NCBI RefSeq assembly: GCF_021648825.1 | Contig: NZ_JAKJHS010000002.1 | Coordinates: 62,001-126,000 of the forward strand | Direction: 5' to 3' | Length of the DNA stretch: 64,000 nt | From: Rhizobium halophilum | Lineage (GTDB): Bacteria; Pseudomonadota; Alphaproteobacteria; Rhizobiales; Rhizobiaceae | Shown: in pieces, positions 55,636-64,000 of the stretch | How positions within the stretch are numbered: position 1 is the first letter of the stretch | How the letters are laid out: every line of letters starts with the position of its first letter | The notes under the pieces: model-generated | What the model was told of the DNA's origin: nothing | The model's database searches: none | What the model saw: the letters and a program-made list of their open reading frames with translations, nothing else | Made by a program: the position numbers and the translations under genes

Positions 55636-57041
55636 AGATGCCGAAGGCCATCGGGCTCGTCCATTTCATCGGCATCGGCGGGATCGGCATGAGCGGCATC
55701 GCCGAGGTGCTGCACAATCTCGGACATCGGGTGCAGGGCTCAGACCAGGCGGACGGCGCCAATGTTCAGCGTCTGCGCGACAAGGGCATTCCGGTGTTCG
55801 TCGGGCACACCGCCGAAAATCTTGGAGATGCGGAAGTGGTGGTCGTCTCGACCGCTATCAAGAAGGACAATCCGGAGCTGATCGCGGCGCGTGAACGTTC
55901 GCTCCCCATCGTACGACGCGCCGAGATGCTTGCCGAACTGATGCGCTTCCGCAATGCGATCGCCATCGGCGGCACACACGGCAAGACGACGACTACATCC
56001 ATGGTCGCGACGCTGCTGGACGCAGGCGGCCTCGACCCGACCGTCATCAACGGCGGTATCATCAACGCCTACGGCACCAATGCGCGCATGGGCGAGGGCA
56101 AGTGGATGGTTGTTGAGGCCGACGAATCGGATGGCACCTTCCTGAAACTGCCGGCCGACGTTGCGGTGGTCACCAATATCGATCCGGAGCATCTCGATCA
56201 CTATGGCAGCTTCGACGCGGTTCGCGCGGCGTTTCGCCAGTTCGTCGAGAACGTGCCGTTCTACGGATTCGGCGTGCTCTGCATCGACCATCCGGAAGTG
56301 CAGGCGCTCGTCGGCAAGATCGAGGATCGCAAGATCGTCACCTATGGTGAAAACCCGCAGGCAGATGCACGCTTCTCCAACATCCGCATGGAAGGCACTA
56401 AGGCGATTTTCGACGTCGAGATCCGCCGCCGGCGCACCGGTCGCGTCTTCACGTTCAACGACCTGGCGCTGCCGATGCCCGGTCGCCACAACATCTCCAA
56501 TGCCACGGCTGCGATCGCCGTCGCCAACCGGCTCGGAATCTCGGAAGAAGACATTCGCAAGGGGCTCGCCGCCTTCGGTGGCGTCAAACGGCGCTTCACG
56601 CTCACCGGAACCTGGAACGGCGTCTCCGTCTTCGACGATTACGGTCACCATCCGGTGGAGATCAAGGCTGTGCTCAGGGCCGCGCGCGAGGCGTGCACCG
56701 GGCGCATCATCGCGGTTCACCAGCCGCACCGTTATAGCCGGCTTTCCAGCCTGTTCAACGACTTCGCCACCTGCTTCAACGATGCCGACAGCATTCTCCT
56801 GGCGCCGGTCTATGCGGCCGGCGAAGAGCCGATCGAGGGGGCAAACTCCGAGGCTCTCGTCGCCCAAATCCGCGCTGGCGGCCACCGTGATGCGCGCAAT
56901 ATCGCTGCGCAGTCCGATCTGGCACCGATCGTCGCCGGCATTGCGAAGCCGGGCGATTTTGTGGTTCTTCTGGGGGCTGGCAATATCACCCAGTGGGCAG
57001 CGGCGCTGCCACGGGAACTGGAAAGCATTTCGGGACAGTAG
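55632..57041 (+). CDS. murC: UDP-N-acetylmuramate--L-alanine ligase (MurC)
   Basis: Mur ligase of 469 residues that adds the first L-Ala. [28 protein letters not shown] at the N-terminus, ATP loop [17 protein letters not shown], then [32 protein letters not shown] and [23 protein letters not shown] overlap with murG. Confidence 0.97.
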   Translation: MKMPKAIGLVHFIGIGGIGMSGIAEVLHNLGHRVQGSDQADGANVQRLRDKGIPVFVGHTAENLGDAEVVVVSTAIKKDNPELIAARERSLPIVRRAEMLAELMRFRNAIAIGGTHGKTTTTSMVATLLDAGGLDPTVINGGIINAYGTNARMGEGKWMVVEADESDGTFLKLPADVAVVTNIDPEHLDHYGSFDAVRAAFRQFVENVPFYGFGVLCIDHPEVQALVGKIEDRKIVTYGENPQADARFSNIRMEGTKAIFDVEIRRRRTGRVFTFNDLALPMPGRHNISNATAAIAVANRLGISEEDIRKGLAAFGGVKRRFTLTGTWNGVSVFDDYGHHPVEIKAVLRAAREACTGRIIAVHQPHRYSRLSSLFNDFATCFNDADSILLAPVYAAGEEPIEGANSEALVAQIRAGGHRDARNIAAQSDLAPIVAGIAKPGDFVVLLGAGNITQWAAALPRELESISGQ

Positions 57042-57043
57042 GC

Positions 57044-58018
57044 ATGAAACAGGTGAACGGGGAAAGATTGCTGGCGTCGCTGGGTGAGGGCGTCAAGGAC
57101 ATACGCGGCCGGCTGACGCCCGACGCCCCGATGGACCGGGTCACCTGGTTCCAGGCCGGCGGGCTTGCGGAGCTGATGTTCCAGCCCCACGATGTCGATG
57201 ATCTGGCCACTTTCCTTAGGATTCTGCCGGAAGACGTGCCGCTGACGGTGGTTGGCGTCGGCTCCAATCTTCTGGTGCGCGATGGCGGCATTCCCGGCGT
57301 CGTCCTGCGGCTTTCTGCCAAGGGTTTCGGTCAGGTCGATCTCGTCGGCGAGAACCGCATCCAGGCGGGTGCCATCTGTCCCGACAAGCATGTTGCGGCG
57401 ATGGCGATGGACAATGGCATCGGCGGATTCGCCTTCTACTACGGCATCCCCGGTTCCATCGGCGGCGCCCTTCGCATGAACGCCGGCGCCAATGGGACCG
57501 AAACCGTCGACCGCGTCGTCGAGGTGCATGCCGTCGACCGCAGCGGCAACCGGCACGTCTTGAGCAAGGCCGACATGGGCTACAGCTATCGCCATTCCAG
57601 CGCGCCTGCCGACCTGATCTTCACCCACGCGATCTTCGAAGGCTATGCCGACGATCGGGCAAGAATCCGGCAGGAGATGGATGCCGTGCGTCAGCATCGG
57701 GAAACGGTCCAGCCGGTCAAGGAGAAGACCGGCGGCTCGACGTTCAAGAACCCGGCAGGTCATTCCGCCTGGAAGCTGATCGACGAAGCAGGATGCCGCG
57801 GGCTCGTCTGCGGCGGCGCTCAGATGTCGTCGCTTCACTGCAACTTCATGATCAACACCGGCCATGCCAGCGGCTACGACCTCGAATATCTCGGCGAGAT
57901 GGTACGCCAGCGAGTCTTCGAAAGCTCAGGAATCAAGCTCCAGTGGGAGATCAAGCGACTCGGCATATTCATGCCGGGCCGGGAGGTTCGACCCTTCCAT
58001 GGGGTGGCCACGGAGTAG
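57044..58018 (+). CDS. murB: UDP-N-acetylenolpyruvylglucosamine reductase (MurB)
   Basis: FAD reductase of 324 residues (type without the E. coli-type insertion). FAD part [20 protein letters not shown] and [22 protein letters not shown], then [21 protein letters not shown], the Ser/Lys region [24 protein letters not shown] and the final [10 protein letters not shown]. It is the last gene of the first dcw transcript: a strong terminator is 16 bp behind. Confidence 0.96.
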   Translation: MKQVNGERLLASLGEGVKDIRGRLTPDAPMDRVTWFQAGGLAELMFQPHDVDDLATFLRILPEDVPLTVVGVGSNLLVRDGGIPGVVLRLSAKGFGQVDLVGENRIQAGAICPDKHVAAMAMDNGIGGFAFYYGIPGSIGGALRMNAGANGTETVDRVVEVHAVDRSGNRHVLSKADMGYSYRHSSAPADLIFTHAIFEGYADDRARIRQEMDAVRQHRETVQPVKEKTGGSTFKNPAGHSAWKLIDEAGCRGLVCGGAQMSSLHCNFMINTGHASGYDLEYLGEMVRQRVFESSGIKLQWEIKRLGIFMPGREVRPFHGVATE

Positions 58019-58034
58019 TCACTGCCTGAAAGGA

Positions 58035-58070
58035 AAAGGCCGTCATCCCAACGGGTTGGCGGCCTTTTTT
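58035..58070 (+). terminator. Rho-independent terminator inside the dcw cluster (murB/ddl)
   Basis: AAGGCCGTCATCCC pairs with GGGTTGGCGGCCTT (one G-U and one mismatch) around a short loop, followed by a run of six T. It ends the mraZ-murB transcript, so ddl-ftsQAZ need their own promoter in the 200 bp that follow. Confidence 0.87.
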
Positions 58071-58268
58071 ATTGCTTTGATTCAGCCGCGACGAAGCCCG
58101 CTGGACGTTTGAATTTCTTACATAATCCCGGCCCGATTAACGAAAGTAAACGGTTCATTAACCATATGGCGCCAGGATGGGTCCTGCGTCGGGAGAAGCG
58201 GAATCAACCCGGTCAGTCTGGCGCAAGCGAAGTGTGGCAGGGATGCGTTCTTTTTCCGGAGGTTGGCG

Positions 58269-59195
58269 ATGAGTGGCAAGCATGTGGCTGTTCTGATGGG
58301 GGGGATTTCCTCCGAACGGCCCGTAAGCCTGTCTTCTGGAAAGGCTTGTGCCGACGCTCTTGAGTCAGAAGGCTACCGCGTCACCCGCGTCGACGTTTCC
58401 CGCGATGTTGCTGCCATGCTTGCCGAGTTGAGGCCCGACGTCGCCTTCAATGCGCTACACGGCCCCTACGGCGAGGACGGTACCATCCAGGGCATCCTCG
58501 AATACCTGCAGATCCCCTATACCCACTCCGGCGTTCTTGCCTCGGCCCTGTCCATGGATAAGGAGCAGGCGAAGCATGTTGCCCAGGCTGCCGGAATTCC
58601 GGTCGCCGAGGCCCGGGTGATGAGCCGCTTTGATATCGGCAATGAGCATCCGATCGAGCCGCCCTATGTCGTGAAGCCGGTCCGCGAGGGTTCATCCTTC
58701 GGCGTCGTCATCGTCAAGCAGGATCAGTCGCATCCGCCGCAGATCCTTGCCTCGGGCGAGTGGCGCTACGGCGATGAGGTCATGGTCGAGCGGTATGTCT
58801 ACGGCCGCGAGCTGACCTGCGGCGTGATGGGCGGCGAAGCGCTTGGTGTTACGGAAGTCGTGCCCGCCGGCGATACCTTCTACGATTACGATGCAAAATA
58901 CGCCGAAGGCGGCTCGCGGCATGTCATTCCGGCGCAAATTTCACCGGATGTTTACCAAAAGATTCAATCCTACGCGCTGAAGGCGCACCAGGCGATGGGC
59001 TGCCGCGGCGTGAGTCGTTCCGACTTCCGCTACGACGATCGCTTCTCCGAAAGCGGTGAGGTCATCTGGCTCGAAGTCAACACTCAGCCTGGAATGACGC
59101 CGACCTCCCTGGTGCCCGAGATGGCGGCTCACGCCGGATATTCCTTTGGTGAGCTCGTTCGTTGGATGGTGGAGGATGCATCGTGTCTGCGTTGA
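58269..59195 (+). CDS. ddl: D-alanine--D-alanine ligase
   Basis: ATP-grasp ligase of 308 residues. [77 protein letters not shown] and [22 protein letters not shown] (metal and Gly loop). Makes the D-Ala-D-Ala added by MurF. Start ATG at 58269 has GGAGG 8 nt before it. First gene of the second dcw transcript. Confidence 0.96.
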   Translation: MSGKHVAVLMGGISSERPVSLSSGKACADALESEGYRVTRVDVSRDVAAMLAELRPDVAFNALHGPYGEDGTIQGILEYLQIPYTHSGVLASALSMDKEQAKHVAQAAGIPVAEARVMSRFDIGNEHPIEPPYVVKPVREGSSFGVVIVKQDQSHPPQILASGEWRYGDEVMVERYVYGRELTCGVMGGEALGVTEVVPAGDTFYDYDAKYAEGGSRHVIPAQISPDVYQKIQSYALKAHQAMGCRGVSRSDFRYDDRFSESGEVIWLEVNTQPGMTPTSLVPEMAAHAGYSFGELVRWMVEDASCLR

Positions 59196-60115
59196 GCGCA
59201 AAAATCTCCGGCCGGTCGGCCCGGTGGCGTGCGGCATCCGGTACGGGTGTTGAGGAGCGTCGGGTTCTGCCGCGCCCGCTTCGCCGTGCAGTCCGCTTTA
59301 CCGTCAGTCTCGCCGCCGGACGCGTCCACGTTCCGCGGCATGTGGGAACGGCCTCCGTTTTTGCTTTTCTTGGCGCCGTCGGCCTCTATGGCATGTCGGT
59401 TGGTGGGCACACGGAAGTAGTTGCGCAGTCGGTTACAGCGTCCGCCGGTTTTGCAATCGAAGACGTGCGGGTGTCGGGTAACGAGCAGACCTCGGAGATC
59501 GACATCCTGCAACTCCTTGGCCTCGATGGAGCTACCTCCGTTGTGGCGCTCGATATCGAGGCCGCGCGCAAGAAGCTTGCAGAGCTCCCCTGGGTGGAGT
59601 CGGCAGAAGTGCGCAAGGTTTATCCCAAGACGATTGAGGTCATGCTCAAGGAGCGCCAGGCTTTCGGTATCTGGCAGCACGGCGAAGAGCTGTCGCTGAT
59701 CGAGCGAAACGGCAAGATCATTGCGCCTTTGCGCGACAGCAAGTTTGCCACGCTTCCGCTTTTCGTCGGTCGCGACGCGGAAACGGCCGCGGCTTCCTTT
59801 GAGCAGGAGCTTGCTGGCTGGCCGGAGCTTAAGAGCCGCATTCGTGCCTACGTTCGCGTTGCCGGCCGTCGGTGGGATCTGCATCTGGATACCGGGGTGG
59901 TTGTCAAGCTCCCGGAGGAGAACATCGGCAAGGCGCTTGCAGTTCTCTCACGTTTTGAAGCTCAGCAGGGCGTTCTGGATCGCGACATCGCGGCCGTTGA
60001 TCTTCGCCTCTCAGACCGTACCACGGTGCAGTTGACGGGCGGGGCGCTGGATCGCCGCAAGGAAGCGCTCGAAGCGCGGACGAAGGCTCTGAAGAAAGCG
60101 GGAGTTGCGTCATGA
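59183..60115 (+). CDS. ftsQ: Cell division protein FtsQ
   Basis: Bitopic divisome protein of 310 residues: basic cytoplasmic part (about 1-55), a helix near 58-75 ([21 protein letters not shown]), the POTRA domain ([27 protein letters not shown]) and a beta domain to the end. Start is GTG at 59183 with GGAGG before it, inside ddl by 13 bp. It links FtsL/FtsB to the Z ring side. Confidence 0.93.
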   Translation: MSALSAKISGRSARWRAASGTGVEERRVLPRPLRRAVRFTVSLAAGRVHVPRHVGTASVFAFLGAVGLYGMSVGGHTEVVAQSVTASAGFAIEDVRVSGNEQTSEIDILQLLGLDGATSVVALDIEAARKKLAELPWVESAEVRKVYPKTIEVMLKERQAFGIWQHGEELSLIERNGKIIAPLRDSKFATLPLFVGRDAETAAASFEQELAGWPELKSRIRAYVRVAGRRWDLHLDTGVVVKLPEENIGKALAVLSRFEAQQGVLDRDIAAVDLRLSDRTTVQLTGGALDRRKEALEARTKALKKAGVAS

Positions 60116-61440
60116 GCCTTTTCGGTTCGTCTGACTTCCTGCCGCGTCTGAAGCCATTGTCTTCCAAGCGCAGTCACGTGGTCTCGGTGCTCGACATCGG
60201 ATCGACCAAGGTCGTGTGCATGATCGGCCGCTTGACCCCGCGCCAGGAAAGCCTCGTCCTGCCCGGTCGCACGCATAACATCGAGATCGTCGGCATCGGG
60301 CACCAGCGGTCACGCGGCGTAAAGTCCGGCGTCATCGCAGATCTCGATGCTGCGGAAAGTGTCGTGCGGCTTGCTGTTGACGCCGCCGAACGCATGGCGG
60401 GCCTTACGGTGGATAGCCTCATCGTCAACATTTCGGCCGGTCGCCTCGCAAGCGACATATACACTGCGACGATCGATCTCGGCGGGCAGGAAGTGGAAGG
60501 GGCGGACCTTCGCAAGGTGCTGATCTCTGCGAGCCAGCAGTCGCAGCGGCAGGATCGGGCTATCCTTCATTCGCTTGCAACCGGCTATTCCCTGGACGGT
60601 GAACGCGGCGTCCGCGATCCGCTTGGCATGTTCGGCGACGTCCTGGGAGTTGACATGCATGTGGTCACCTCTGAACGGACGATGCTCAAGAACCTCGAGC
60701 TCTGCGTCAATCGTGCCCATCTTTCGGTCGAAGGCATCGTTGCCACGCCTTACGCAAGCGGTCTTGCGGCTCTTGTCGATGACGAAGTGGAGCTTGGTTG
60801 TGCCGCCATCGACATGGGCGGCGGCACCACCACGATCTCGGTCTTCGCCGAAGGGAGGCTCGTCCATACCGACGCCATTGGCCTGGGTGGCCATCATGTC
60901 ACGACAGATCTGGCACGCGGTCTTTCGACCGGTATTGAGGACGCCGAGCGGCTGAAGGTCGTCCACGGCTCCGCACTGCCGAACGGCGCGGACGAGCGCG
61001 AACTGATATCCATTCCGCCGATTGGCGAAGATGACCGGGATCTGCCGACTCAGGTGCCTCGCACCCTGGTGACGCGGGTCGTCCGGGCTCGGATCGAGGA
61101 AACGCTGGAATTGATCCGCGACCGCATTCAGGCGTCGGGGTTCAGCCCGGTGGTAGGCAAGCGCGTGGTGCTGACGGGTGGCGCAAGCCAGTTGACCGGC
61201 CTTCCCGAGACTGCGCGTCGGATTCTCGCGCGCAATGTCCGGATCGGCCGCCCGATGGGCATCTCTGGCCTGCCGGTGGCGGCCAAGGGGCCAGCGTTTT
61301 CGACGGCCGTCGGACTGATGATCTATCCGCAGGTCGCGGACATGGAAACACATGCGTCGCAGGGTGGGCTTATTGCCGCGCTCGGCAGCGGAAATGGCAG
61401 ATTGTCCCGTGTTGGGCAGTGGCTGAAGGAAAGTTTCTAA
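60112..61440 (+). CDS. ftsA: Cell division protein FtsA
   Basis: Actin-like protein of 442 residues that tethers FtsZ to the membrane. Nucleotide sites VSVLDIGSTKVVCMIG and AIDMGGGTTTISVFAEGRL with VVLTGGASQLTGLPE. The C-terminal amphipathic helix is seen as LSRVGQWLKESF. ATGA overlap with ftsQ. Confidence 0.96.
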   Translation: MSLFGSSDFLPRLKPLSSKRSHVVSVLDIGSTKVVCMIGRLTPRQESLVLPGRTHNIEIVGIGHQRSRGVKSGVIADLDAAESVVRLAVDAAERMAGLTVDSLIVNISAGRLASDIYTATIDLGGQEVEGADLRKVLISASQQSQRQDRAILHSLATGYSLDGERGVRDPLGMFGDVLGVDMHVVTSERTMLKNLELCVNRAHLSVEGIVATPYASGLAALVDDEVELGCAAIDMGGGTTTISVFAEGRLVHTDAIGLGGHHVTTDLARGLSTGIEDAERLKVVHGSALPNGADERELISIPPIGEDDRDLPTQVPRTLVTRVVRARIEETLELIRDRIQASGFSPVVGKRVVLTGGASQLTGLPETARRILARNVRIGRPMGISGLPVAAKGPAFSTAVGLMIYPQVADMETHASQGGLIAALGSGNGRLSRVGQWLKESF

Positions 61441-61523
61441 CCCAATCCCAAACGGGTAGGGCTCGTAACTAGGCAATGAACAGGCCGGCGGCGATGCGGC
61501 CAAAGTGAGAAGGAACGGGTACA

Positions 61524-63281
61524 ATGACTATCAAACTGCAAAAGCCCGATATCACCGAGCTGAAGCCACGGATTACCGTCTTCGGCGTCGGTGGCGGTGG
61601 CGGCAACGCCGTCAACAACATGATCTCCGCCGGTCTGGAAGGCGTTGATTTCGTCGTCGCCAATACGGACGCCCAGGCGCTGACGATGACCAAGGCCGAG
61701 CGGATCATTCAGATGGGCGCCCAGGTAACGGAAGGCCTCGGCGCCGGCTCGCAGCCCGAAGTCGGCCGCGCCGCTGCCGAAGAGTGCCTCGACGAGATCG
61801 TCGACCACCTGAATGGCACGCATATGTGCTTCGTCACCGCCGGCATGGGTGGCGGCACCGGCACGGGCGCGGCGCCGGTCGTTGCCCAGGCGGCCCGCAA
61901 TAAGGGTATCCTCACCGTGGGCGTCGTGACCAAGCCATTCCACTTCGAAGGCCAGCGCCGCATGCGCCTTGCCGAGTCCGGCATCCAGGAGCTGCAGAAG
62001 TCGGTCGACACGCTGATCGTCATCCCGAACCAGAACCTCTTCCGCATCGCCAACGACAAGACCACCTTCGCCGACGCCTTCGCGATGGCCGACCAGGTGC
62101 TTTATTCCGGCGTTGCATGCATCACGGACCTCATGGTCAAGGAAGGCCTGATCAACCTCGACTTTGCCGACGTTCGCTCGGTAATGCGCGAGATGGGCCG
62201 CGCGATGATGGGCACCGGCGAAGCATCCGGCCCAGGCCGCGCCATGCAGGCCGCCGAAGCGGCGATCGCCAACCCGCTGCTCGACGAAACCTCGATGAAG
62301 GGCGCACAGGGCCTGCTGATCTCCATCACCGGCGGTCGCGACCTGACCCTCTTCGAAGTCGACGAAGCAGCAACCCGCATCCGCGAGGAAGTCGATCCGG
62401 ACGCCAACATCATCCTCGGCGCCACCTTCGACGAAGCTCTGGAAGGTCTCATCCGCGTCTCTGTTGTCGCCACCGGCATTGATCGCAGCGCCCACCACGG
62501 CGACGTCCGCGGCTTCGAGACTCAGGTCGCTGCTCCAGCACGTCCCGTCATCCGTCCTTCGGCGGCCGTTGCTCCGGCTCCGGCCGCAGTGCAGCCTGCT
62601 CCGGTCATGCAGGCACCGAAGGCCGATCCGATCGCGGATACGATCCGTCAGGCGGAAGCCGAGATGGAACGCGAACTCGCAATCGCCGAAGCTCCCCGTC
62701 CGGCCGCACCGCAGCCTGTCGCACCACAGCCGGTTGCTCAGCAGGCCGAGCCTGAGTTCCGCCCGCAGAGCCGCATTTTTGCAGCCGTTGCCCCGGCAGA
62801 AGCTCCGGTTCTGCGCGCTGCTGCTGCACCACAGATGCAGGCTCAGCCTGCCCCGATGATGCAAGCCGCTGCCCCGCGCATGCCTCAGCCGGAAGCACCG
62901 GCTCCGGTCATGCGCGAGACGGTCGAGCCGGTCCGCATGCCGCGCGTCGAGGACTTCCCGCCGGTCGTCAAGGCCGAGATGGACCACCGGACTCATCAGG
63001 TCCAGCACGTGCAGGAAGAGCGCGGTCCGATGGGTCTCCTGAAGCGGATCACAAACTCACTCGGTCGTCGCGACGATGAAGAACAGGGTCCGGCCGAAAT
63101 GGCCGCGCCAGCGCCCGTTGCCGCTCCTCAGCAGCGCCGTCCGCTCTCGGCCGAGGCAAGCCTCTATGCACCGCGGCGGGGCCAGCTCGACGACCATGGC
63201 CGAGTGAACCCGCAGGCGGGTGCAGCTCATGAGGACGATCAACTGGAAATCCCGGCCTTCCTGCGCCGGCAGCACAACTGA
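61524..63281 (+). CDS. ftsZ: Cell division GTPase FtsZ with very long C-terminal linker
   Basis: Tubulin-like protein of 585 residues, far longer than the E. coli form (383). The GTPase core (about 1-320) has [18 protein letters not shown], the GTP-binding [15 protein letters not shown] and the catalytic T7 loop [11 protein letters not shown]. Residues about 335-570 are a disordered Ala/Pro/Gln/Met-rich linker, ending in the conserved anchor [14 protein letters not shown], which binds FtsA and other partners. This long-linker form is typical of Rhizobiaceae FtsZ1. An 83-bp gap separates it from ftsA. Confidence 0.97.
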   Translation: MTIKLQKPDITELKPRITVFGVGGGGGNAVNNMISAGLEGVDFVVANTDAQALTMTKAERIIQMGAQVTEGLGAGSQPEVGRAAAEECLDEIVDHLNGTHMCFVTAGMGGGTGTGAAPVVAQAARNKGILTVGVVTKPFHFEGQRRMRLAESGIQELQKSVDTLIVIPNQNLFRIANDKTTFADAFAMADQVLYSGVACITDLMVKEGLINLDFADVRSVMREMGRAMMGTGEASGPGRAMQAAEAAIANPLLDETSMKGAQGLLISITGGRDLTLFEVDEAATRIREEVDPDANIILGATFDEALEGLIRVSVVATGIDRSAHHGDVRGFETQVAAPARPVIRPSAAVAPAPAAVQPAPVMQAPKADPIADTIRQAEAEMERELAIAEAPRPAAPQPVAPQPVAQQAEPEFRPQSRIFAAVAPAEAPVLRAAAAPQMQAQPAPMMQAAAPRMPQPEAPAPVMRETVEPVRMPRVEDFPPVVKAEMDHRTHQVQHVQEERGPMGLLKRITNSLGRRDDEEQGPAEMAAPAPVAAPQQRRPLSAEASLYAPRRGQLDDHGRVNPQAGAAHEDDQLEIPAFLRRQHN

Positions 63282-63307
63282 TCCTGGTTGACAGCATCTG
63301 GAAACGC

Positions 63308-63335
63308 GGGCCCGGCACAGACCGGGCCCTTTCCC
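63308..63335 (+). terminator. GC-rich hairpin after ftsZ
   Basis: GGGCCCGG pairs with CCGGGCCC around a CACAGA loop, followed by TTTCCC. The short T-run makes it a likely but not strong terminator, separating ftsZ from lpxC. Confidence 0.65.
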
Positions 63336-63527
63336 GTTGCTGGGCACGAGGGGTTAGAGGATTGGAGAACAAGCACTTAAGACCGTAACAATCCGAAAGA
63401 AACATTGATTTGGTTTGTTCCCGAGGCATGCGTAAAAGAACGTAAACCATACGGTGCGGCCGTCAAATGACTGTCACCCGGACATGCTTCCCCGCCCACG
63501 GGTGGGGATTGAACAAGGCAGAATATA

Positions 63528-64000
63528 ATGACGATCGGACTTCTCGGATTTCAGACCAGCATTGCAGCTCCTGTCACTCTGACGGGAATTGGCGTGCATT
63601 CGGGAATGCCTGTCACATTGACTTTTCAGCCTGCGGAGGCAGGCACCGGCGTCGTATTCAGCCGTATCTTCCCTGATGGCAGCTCTGTCGACTATCGGGC
63701 GGTATCATCGCAGGTCGGGCCGACAGACTTGTGCACCATCCTCGGCAAATCCCCCTCGACCTGGATCGCGACGATCGAGCACGTCATGGCCGCGCTCTAT
63801 GCGCTTGGCATCGATAACGTCGTTGTCGAAGTTGATGCAGGTGAGATGCCGATCATGGACGGCAGCTCCTCCGCCTTTGTTGACGCCATTGAGCAGGTTG
63901 GCTTTGTCAACCTTGGGGTGAAGCGACGCTATATTCGTGTGATCAAGCCGGTCCGTATCGATTCGGGTGCGTCTTGGTCGGAGTTTCGTCCATTCGCGGG
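63528..64000 (+). CDS. lpxC: UDP-3-O-acyl-N-acetylglucosamine deacetylase LpxC, 3' end outside window
   Basis: Zinc deacetylase for the committed step of lipid A synthesis. 157 complete codons are visible, starting MTIGLLGFQTSIAAPVTLTG. Family motifs are IGVHSGMPVTLTFQPAEAGTGVVF, the zinc-ligand region STWIATIEHVMAALYALGIDN and AGEMPIMDGSSSAFVDAIE. The gene runs off the right edge. It lies 246 bp after ftsZ, in its standard place at the end of the dcw cluster. Confidence 0.96.
   Translation, partial: MTIGLLGFQTSIAAPVTLTGIGVHSGMPVTLTFQPAEAGTGVVFSRIFPDGSSVDYRAVSSQVGPTDLCTILGKSPSTWIATIEHVMAALYALGIDNVVVEVDAGEMPIMDGSSSAFVDAIEQVGFVNLGVKRRYIRVIKPVRIDSGASWSEFRPFA

Noticed and set aside
58137-58165. 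TTAA sequences before ddl as a full CtrA box
   Set aside because: The two TTAA are about 17 bp apart, not 7. Not enough for a site call.
1-64000. CRISPR arrays, tRNA genes, insertion sequences or prophage
   Set aside because: None seen: no regular direct repeats with spacers, no cloverleaf-like sequence noticed, no transposase or phage gene. Short tRNA-like hits could escape a reading by eye.

Overview
This is about 64 kb of a GC-rich alphaproteobacterial chromosome. The family is most likely Rhizobiaceae (Sinorhizobium/Rhizobium/Agrobacterium type). The evidence is a complete mraZ-to-lpxC division/cell-wall cluster, an FtsZ with a very long C-terminal linker, a class A RNase P RNA just upstream of mraZ, a PPi-type phosphofructokinase, betaine-lipid genes btaA/btaB, and an ArsR-methyltransferase gene next to metF. 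I recall the same general order (metF, btaAB, pfp, dcw) from Sinorhizobium meliloti, but I could not align anything here. I saw no tRNA genes, insertion sequences, prophage or CRISPR.

Left part (1-16.1 kb): the 3' part of metH, then a minus-strand ABC importer operon (binding protein, two permeases, ATPase) behind an RpiR-type regulator. Divergent from it is a plus-strand catabolic cluster: N-formylglutamate-amidohydrolase-like enzyme, three-part TRAP transporter, glutamine-synthetase-like ligase, aldehyde dehydrogenase and iron-type alcohol dehydrogenase. Together these look like uptake and gamma-glutamyl-dependent breakdown of an amine or amino-alcohol. The substrate is not known.

Middle (16.2-43 kb): an orphan ParA-like ATPase, an L,D-transpeptidase, a DUF4432/rhodanese-like/RidA trio, an EamA transporter - CoA-transferase - TPP-enzyme operon with ATGA overlaps, a lysophospholipase-like hydrolase, the ABC-F factor ettA, the ArsR-methyltransferase and metF pair behind a palindromic operator, a 25-residue membrane peptide gene, and another EamA transporter. 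After these come many peptidoglycan-active enzymes (MltB-like, GH25, beta-lactamase-like, two SLT enzymes, an AmpD/AmiD-like amidase), mixed with btaA/btaB (betaine lipid, possible Pho box), a LysE-type transporter, PPi-phosphofructokinase, a DjlA-like protein and a FAD oxidase.

Right part (43.3-64 kb): rnpB, then the dcw cluster: mraZ, rsmH, ftsL, ftsI, murE, murF, mraY, murD, ftsW, murG, murC, murB, a strong terminator, then ddl, ftsQ, ftsA, ftsZ, a GC-rich hairpin and the start of lpxC. Four CCCAT repeats at an exact 10-bp period overlap a good promoter upstream of mraZ and are very likely the MraZ autoregulatory site.

No clearly new system stands out. The best leads are the gamma-glutamyl/TRAP/ABC locus with its inverted repeat, the metF regulator and operator, the CoA-transferase/TPP operon, and the 25-aa membrane peptide.
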